From contig OW203762.1 in NCBI GenBank assembly GCA_934045905.1, positions 11,995,647 through 12,059,646 on the forward strand: a stretch of 64,000 bases of DNA. The letters run 5' to 3'. A model generated the notes under the pieces. That model worked only from the letters and a program-made list of their open reading frames with translations, was not told the origin of the DNA and did no database searches. This document shows, piece by piece, positions 58,464-64,000 of the stretch; the first letter of the stretch is position 1, and each line of letters begins with the position of its first letter. The stretch comes from Leuctra nigra. Lineage: Eukaryota > Arthropoda > Insecta > Plecoptera > Leuctridae. The translations under genes and the position numbers were made by a program.

Positions 58464-59345
58464 ATCGGATTGGCGTGTATTAACACACAGACGACCTCGT
58501 ATTGTTATTTTAAATTCAACAATGTGTATGCGATAGCCAGAAGACTTCAGATACAACTGAGAAATCGGATTGGCGTGTATCAACACACAGACGACCTCGT
58601 ATTGTTATTTTAAATTCAACAATGTGTATGCGATTGCCAGAAGACTTCAGATACAACTGAGAAATCGGATTGGCGTGTATTAACACACAGACGACCTCGT
58701 ATTGTTATTTTAAATTCAACAATGTGTATGCGATAGCCAGAAGACTTCAGATACAGCTGAGAAATCGGATTGGCGTGTATCAACACACAGACGACCTCGT
58801 ATTGTTATTTTAAATTCAACAATGTGTATGCGATAGCCAGAAGACTTCAGATACAACTGAGAAATCGGATTGGCGTGTATCAACACACAGACGACTTCGT
58901 ATTGTTATTTTAAATTCAACAATGTGTATGCGATAGCCAGAAGACTTCAGATACAACTGAGAAATCGGATTGGCGTGTATTAACACACAGACGACCTCGT
59001 ATTGTTATTTTAAATTCAACAATGTGTATGCGATAGCCAGAAGACTTCAGATACAACTGAGAATATCGGATTGGCGTGTATTAACACACATATGACCTCG
59101 TATTGTTATTTTAAATTCAACAATGTGTATGCGATAGAACTAAACTACAGAAGACTTCAGATACAACTGAGAAATCGGATTGGCGTGTATTAACACACAT
59201 ACGACCTCGTATTGTTATTTTAAATTCAACAATGTGTATGCGATAGCCAGAAGACTTCAGATACAACTGAGAAATGGGATTGGCGTGTATTAACACACAG
59301 ACGACCTCGTATTGTTATTTTAAATTCAACAATGTGTATGCGATA
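58464..59345. repeat. 100-bp satellite, nine units
   Basis: Units start at 58464, 58564, 58664, 58764, 58864, 58964, 59065, 59174 and 59274. Each contains ATCGGATTGGCGTGTATTAA, ACGACCTCGTATTG, CAACAATGTGTATGCGATAG and AGAAGACTTCAGATACAACT. Most differ at only one to three positions; the seventh has a small insertion (AACTAAACTA). No open frame or splice signals are shared. Confidence 0.95.
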
Positions 59346-60005
59346 AAACTACCCAAAAGACCTTGAAGAAATTCAGAAAGTTCAATATATTGATTCAAAC
59401 TCAAAATGAGGATATTGTTTAGTAATGATTATCCGTAAACGAATGAACAATGCTATGTAAATCTACTTTCATAATATTTGGAGTAAATATGGACGAGTTT
59501 GGGATTTATTTAAGCAATTGCTTGATAGTTTTTCCTTGTTTTATACACATGCATTAGATTTGCTTCACTGAACTGTTGTGTATCACCGTCACCGATACGC
59601 ACACACCGCATTATCTGAGGTCCTAAGAGCTTCGACCTTGAACTGAAGGTAGGAGTGTTTATCGCCATATGAAGGTTTCCATTTTCTGCGTGGTTAGGGG
59701 TTTCAGTTTACTTCGAACATGAGTAATATGTTTGATTCTCTCCACGAGTGTGTAATGAGACTTGCCAACCTTCACCGTCTTTCCGAAGTATCTTATATTG
59801 TAATATTAATTTCTCATGTCATGCGACGACACTTACTTATATTTTGGGTTAATTTTTAACTTATATCCGAATGATTAAAAAGTAAAATGAATAAAGAAGC
59901 GATCACAAAGAGAGTTTTTACATGTTGCTTTTTCAATTTAAATATCACCGCTTTGCCTGCAATGTTCACATGACACGTCCCGGATATTTTTATATTGCTA
60001 TGTAG
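59346..60005. other. Non-coding spacer
   Basis: AT-rich, no feature seen. Confidence 0.4.
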
Positions 60006-60153
60006 GTACGTTGTCTATGAGAATTCTAAGCTGCAATTTAACTGCAATTTTAAAACAGGAAAAATCGATAGTGATCTCATTATCAACGACATTGTCAAAA
60101 GTCGATATTTTTCAAAAGCGGCAAAATTCTTGGGAATTCGTGGTTTTCAACAG
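60006..60153 (+). CDS. Possible single internal exon of an unknown gene
   Basis: A frame of 49 codons lies between an acceptor-like TGCTATGTAG and a strong donor CAACAG|GTAGGT. It reads YVVYENSKLQFNCNFKTG, then DSDLIINDIVKSRYFSKAAK and FLGIRGFQQ. Composition is protein-like, but I do not recognise it and no partner exon was found. It could also be a transposon remnant. Confidence 0.3.
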
Positions 60154-60353
60154 GTAGGTACATATAGGAAAACTGTTGATCATGAAGACATTTGCGATAA
60201 GAAGAGTCTATTTGCGATGCAATTGAACGAACTTTGGGTTTTTGAAAGGTTTTTTGAAAATGTAACAGATCCGAGAACAAGACAAAGCACCGCCAGACGG
60301 AGGTAGCTCCAGATTATTTATCGAAAATCGAGTTTGAGCACATCGCTTGCAAT

Positions 60354-62996
60354 TTTTGGAGGAAATACTTGAATATGCAAAACTTAACTAATGCTTACAC
60401 GTCGATTCCGATGGACATAACGCCGACTCACTAATTCAAGATGGCGCCGAAATGGGCCTTAAAATTAGTTTTTTTGTCCTTTTGAGAGCGAAAGTACGAG
60501 ACATTTTTAAAAAAAGAGGGTAGGTCCCAGCTCGATATTGAGTGAAGAAAAATAAAAATACTAGAAATTCTCAGCTAGTCGATTTTTGAAATTGTAACGC
60601 CGAACTTTAAACTCAAAATTGGACCAAAATTTTAAATACATGACCATCGATTTACCTTCTACAGACCTATTAGGACCGCGTCTAGAACTCGACTCATTAG
60701 GCGACCCTCCCATCATTTGCCGCTCACAGGGGATGTGAGCAAGTTGGCTCAAGCGCCAACACACGAGCTCGAGGCAATGTATTAACAAGACGGACTTACG
60801 CCCCTCTGCGTCTAGAATTCGACACCTTAGCAACCCTCCCATTACGCACAGTTTTGTATACAATAATCTTTACGGTCATTATTAACAGCTTCAATTTCTC
60901 AGACAGATGCTTTTCTGTATTCAATTTATTATGAAATACCTATTAAAATACTTTCTTCATAACATACAGTGTTTAAGAATTATTTAAATAATTAATAGCA
61001 GAAGTTCTATCTTATACACACTCTAGGCTCATTTACAGTATCAATTCGAGTTCACAAATGTGTGATGATCATTATGAATTTATCAATTACAAACGAGGTC
61101 CTAGGATTTTTCTCTCCACTGTTTGAAAAAGATTCGTCAAATTCAATATATTCCCTGATGTATTATCCTATTGTGAGTGTTTTTTGTTTGAGACACTTTT
61201 CTCTAGAATGCTTGGATTAACGGTAATCATCGTTCAAATAAAATTATTTTCTCTGCGTTGACTTCACGTGCAAGATCGAGGTTGCTCTAACGTTGTTACT
61301 ATGGCATTAAATCTGAACAAATTCACGAATTTTAGAATCGGTCTTCCTCTCTCATTTTTGCAAGTAGACAGTTGAATTTTAGAGTGGTTTACTCCAATTT
61401 TCCCGCTGAATTCGAATGTGAACTCAGATTTTGAAAATGTTGTCAGTAGAGTGAATAAACATCAATTAACTGAAATGGCATCTGTGTGTGATATTGATAA
61501 GGGCGGGATTCCCATGTCAAGGGTACTGAATAATGAATCGTACGGGCTGTGACATGTGATTAAAATGAAACCTAATTACAATTATAAGTGTTTTACACAA
61601 GACACTATTATTTAGTGTTTTAAATTAATATGGCATATGAATCGGTGGCTGTGTGGACAAGAAAGATCTGAGATTATACCGGACAAGCACATTATTCAAT
61701 TCAACTAGATAAAGTTTCATCATGAAAACAACAAGAAATTAGCCATTTTTAATATTTTTTTTGAGTATACCATACTTTGATATTTTAGGGAATATAATTG
61801 AGAAAATATATTCTGGGTGAGAGTTCTCTAAAATCGAAAATAACTTGTACCATGTTTCCATCATATTAGCTGTAATATTTTACCACTTGTCAATGATGTA
61901 GTTTTGTTAATATGAAAATGTTGAGATAAAATGAAATCGTTGTAAATTTGTTCTAAAAGGAGCATACGTTCATAATAAATATACACAGATGCGTCGGAAG
62001 TATATTTTTGCAGGGGGGGGGGGCACTCCTGGTTGTCAGATGCCCCAAAAGTAGCTGAAAATACATTTTTTCGGGAAAACACGTTTACGTTTGAGTTCAA
62101 TGTGGGGTTTTGGGGGAAAAGCCCCCCAAAATCATGCAGGTCGGATTTGTTTTTAATTTCAGAATGTAGCACTACTGTACCAGGGAGAGTTATCTAGGTT
62201 GTAAACAACAAGTGGTTCCTTATGAATTTATAGAAGGCCGTGATTGTTTCTATGGCGATCAAAATTATAACATAAATAATGACATTTAAATCATATTTTA
62301 TTCAGGATTCAATTATATTAAAGTAAATAAGTAGTACAGAATATTATTACAGTTATATTTAAATTCTTAAAACATTAATTTATATTATAAAATGTCTTTA
62401 AAAATATTAAGTTATCTTTTCGAAACATATCACCTTTGGGGTCGAGGTTTAAAATAAAAAGGGTTCAAAACTGTAAAGCCACAACAATGGAAAAATATGG
62501 TATGGTGTTCAGAATGAGATTGGATGGTGGTGAATTTGAATTGGAAAAAGAGGCAGTTGAAATGTAAGATTAGAAGAAGAATGTTGTGTGTATCGTTTAA
62601 AAAAAATCATTACTAGAAGAAATGTCATAAATAACTGTTATTAAAAGAAGAATATTAATCAAGAAAAGAAGGCGGCAAAGGGGAAAGAAAAGTGCACGAA
62701 GAGAAAATTCATGACAAAAACTATATTGATGATGAACTATCTAATGAGATGATGGACCATGATGGACTATAGCTATCTACACCTCAGTGATGAGTACTCA
62801 TAATCTTAGTTATTAATTAATAAATATAAGTTTAAATCTGGCCAGAAGTAGCTTCACCCTTTTTAATTGTTACATAAAATTAATAAAAATTACTAGAAAA
62901 GGAAATACATAATGCTACGAATTTATCACCCAACAGTGGGGTATTATTTGAAGATGGTTTAGGATTAATTAAGTAACTAGTGTAGAGTCACAAAAT
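60354..62996. other. AT-rich stretch, probably ending in an unseen 5' LTR
   Basis: No exon is supported. The last several hundred bases before 62997 should contain the 5' LTR of the retroelement that follows. Its left border cannot be set without the 3' copy, which lies outside the window. Confidence 0.4.
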
Positions 62997-64000
62997 TGGC
63001 ACCCAACGTGAGAGGCTTTTTAAGAACTGATCTTAAAATCAACACAAGACCTGAGATTAAGTAGTTTAGTAATTGGAATTGGTGTTTAGTTTATTAGAAG
63101 TCATGGATGGTATTACAGGCAATGAGGTTGAGACAGAGATGGGAGAATTAAGGAGTGAGGTTGAAAAGTCATTTGAAGAAAATATAGGAGAGTCAATCAA
63201 GAATCTTACCGATGATATGCGGAAAATGAAAAATGAAGTGTTTGAGTTGATTCACAATGATAGAGAGACAATAGAAAAATTGTGTAAGAGATTAATAGAT
63301 AAGGATGAGGAAAACAATGAAAAAGAGGAACAAATTCGGAAAGAAGATAAGGAAAGATATGAACAATGTGAACAAATTCGGAAAGAAGATAAGGAAACGA
63401 TTGATAATTGCTTTAAAAGGTTTGATGTATTGTTAAATCAAAACAACAAAATGCTAGAACGAGTCAAGATAGTAGAAGAACGTGTGGATTGCATTGAAGA
63501 AAAAGTAGAAGATGTTAATCACAAGTTCGAAGAAGTGGAAAGTAAAAGGATTGATTTTGAGGAAGAAATAGAGAGAAAGATTAAGAAATTAGATGATGGA
63601 ATAACGTGGCAATTGTCAAAACATGAGAATCTTAGGGAAGATCAATGGAAAGCTGAAGTTCAAGAGGTAAAGGAAAATGTTGAAGAATTTAAGGGAAACT
63701 GTACACAAATGATCAATGTAATAAATATTAAAAATGAGGAAATCGAGAAGAAGCTGACTAGTGCTATGGGACAGTCTAAAATAACGTGTAGTGGATCGGT
63801 TTGTGGAATCAACATTGTTGGACAAATCAGTGAAGAATTACGAATGAATGGTATTATATTCAATGGTAAAAATGATCAGTTACATGTATTAGAGTACATT
63901 CGTTTAATAGAAATGAGATTTCGGAATATCAATGGAATTACTGAACATCAAAAGTTAATGATAGCAGCATCAGTAATAAGGGACACTGCAAGGAGCTGGT
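62997..64000 (+). mobile_element. LTR retrotransposon, 5' part, cut by the right edge
   Basis: TGGCACCCAACGTG at 62997-63010 has the form of a tRNA primer-binding site (compare TGGCGCCCAACGTGG in many gypsy-type elements). It is followed by a gag-like frame from 63103 to the window end. Confidence 0.55.
63103..64000 (+). CDS. Gag-like protein, incomplete at right edge
   Basis: Open from ATG 63103 (GTCATGGATGG) to the last base: 299 codons without a stop. The first two thirds are strongly charged and predicted coiled coil (ETEMGELRSEVEKSFEEN, EEQIRKEDKERYEQCEQIRK with a near-repeat, EERVDCIEEKVEDVNHKFEE). The end (IIFNGKNDQLHVLEYIRLIE, then HQKLMIAASVIRDTARSW) fits the capsid pattern 'F.G....vleFi..le.....~~e.~k...a...l.~.A~.W' of LTR-retrotransposon gags. 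A host coiled-coil gene is less likely given the primer site just upstream. Confidence 0.6.
   Translation, partial: MDGITGNEVETEMGELRSEVEKSFEENIGESIKNLTDDMRKMKNEVFELIHNDRETIEKLCKRLIDKDEENNEKEEQIRKEDKERYEQCEQIRKEDKETIDNCFKRFDVLLNQNNKMLERVKIVEERVDCIEEKVEDVNHKFEEVESKRIDFEEEIERKIKKLDDGITWQLSKHENLREDQWKAEVQEVKENVEEFKGNCTQMINVINIKNEEIEKKLTSAMGQSKITCSGSVCGINIVGQISEELRMNGIIFNGKNDQLHVLEYIRLIEMRFRNINGITEHQKLMIAASVIRDTARSW

Noticed and set aside
58464..59345. Possible CRISPR array or repeat protein
   Set aside because: The whole 100-bp unit repeats without variable spacers, and no frame stays open across units.

Overview
The window is animal nuclear DNA, AT-rich, with short exons joined at GT-AG introns and a dense load of transposons. 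An arthropod, most likely an insect, is the best guess. The basis is a seven-transmembrane gustatory receptor gene with the TYhhhhhQ-type C-terminal motif, plus tRNA-headed SINEs, hAT, mariner-like and TTAA-type elements and Ty3/gypsy elements. I cannot name the species.

Layout, left to right. 1-787 is a broken gag gene on the minus strand. 2.3-6.8 kb holds a terminal exon of an unknown nuclear protein and two minus-strand exons resembling an NRF1/Erect-wing DNA-binding domain. 7-20 kb is almost entirely repeats: foldback elements, a TTAA-flanked element, a hAT element, and two of the three copies of a long family ending in a hairpin plus CTAG. 21.2-24.9 kb is a two-exon gene that joins a linker-histone H15 domain to Ser/Lys repeats and a metallothionein-like Cys cluster; a hAT element sits in its intron. 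27.4-35.5 kb carries two tandem paralogues of an unrecognised Pro-rich/charged protein, separated by the third copy of the hairpin family. 37.1-42.1 kb is an intact Ty3/gypsy element with 189-bp LTRs and a 5-bp target duplication. 42.4-48.8 kb is a complete six-exon gustatory receptor gene with consistent splice phases. 50.0-56.6 kb is the 5' part of a C2-domain cytosolic phospholipase A2 gene: eleven exons, all phases consistent, with the 3' part not found. 57-63 kb has few genes but a 100-bp satellite. From about 63 kb to the right edge there is another LTR-retroelement gag.

The most unusual material is in how repeats meet genes. Two unrelated genes carry minisatellites that multiply a splice site: seven copies of a 3' splice site with a 74-bp period in a Pro-rich gene, and about five copies of a 5' splice site plus the catalytic-serine coding block with a 107-bp period in the phospholipase gene. 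Neither period is a multiple of three. Three different tRNA-like sequences sit inside inverted repeats, one of them as a perfect 95-bp palindrome with tRNA on both arms. The hairpin family carries repeated CRE/ETS/YY1-like clusters. The H15/Cys-rich histone-like protein is the most notable single gene.
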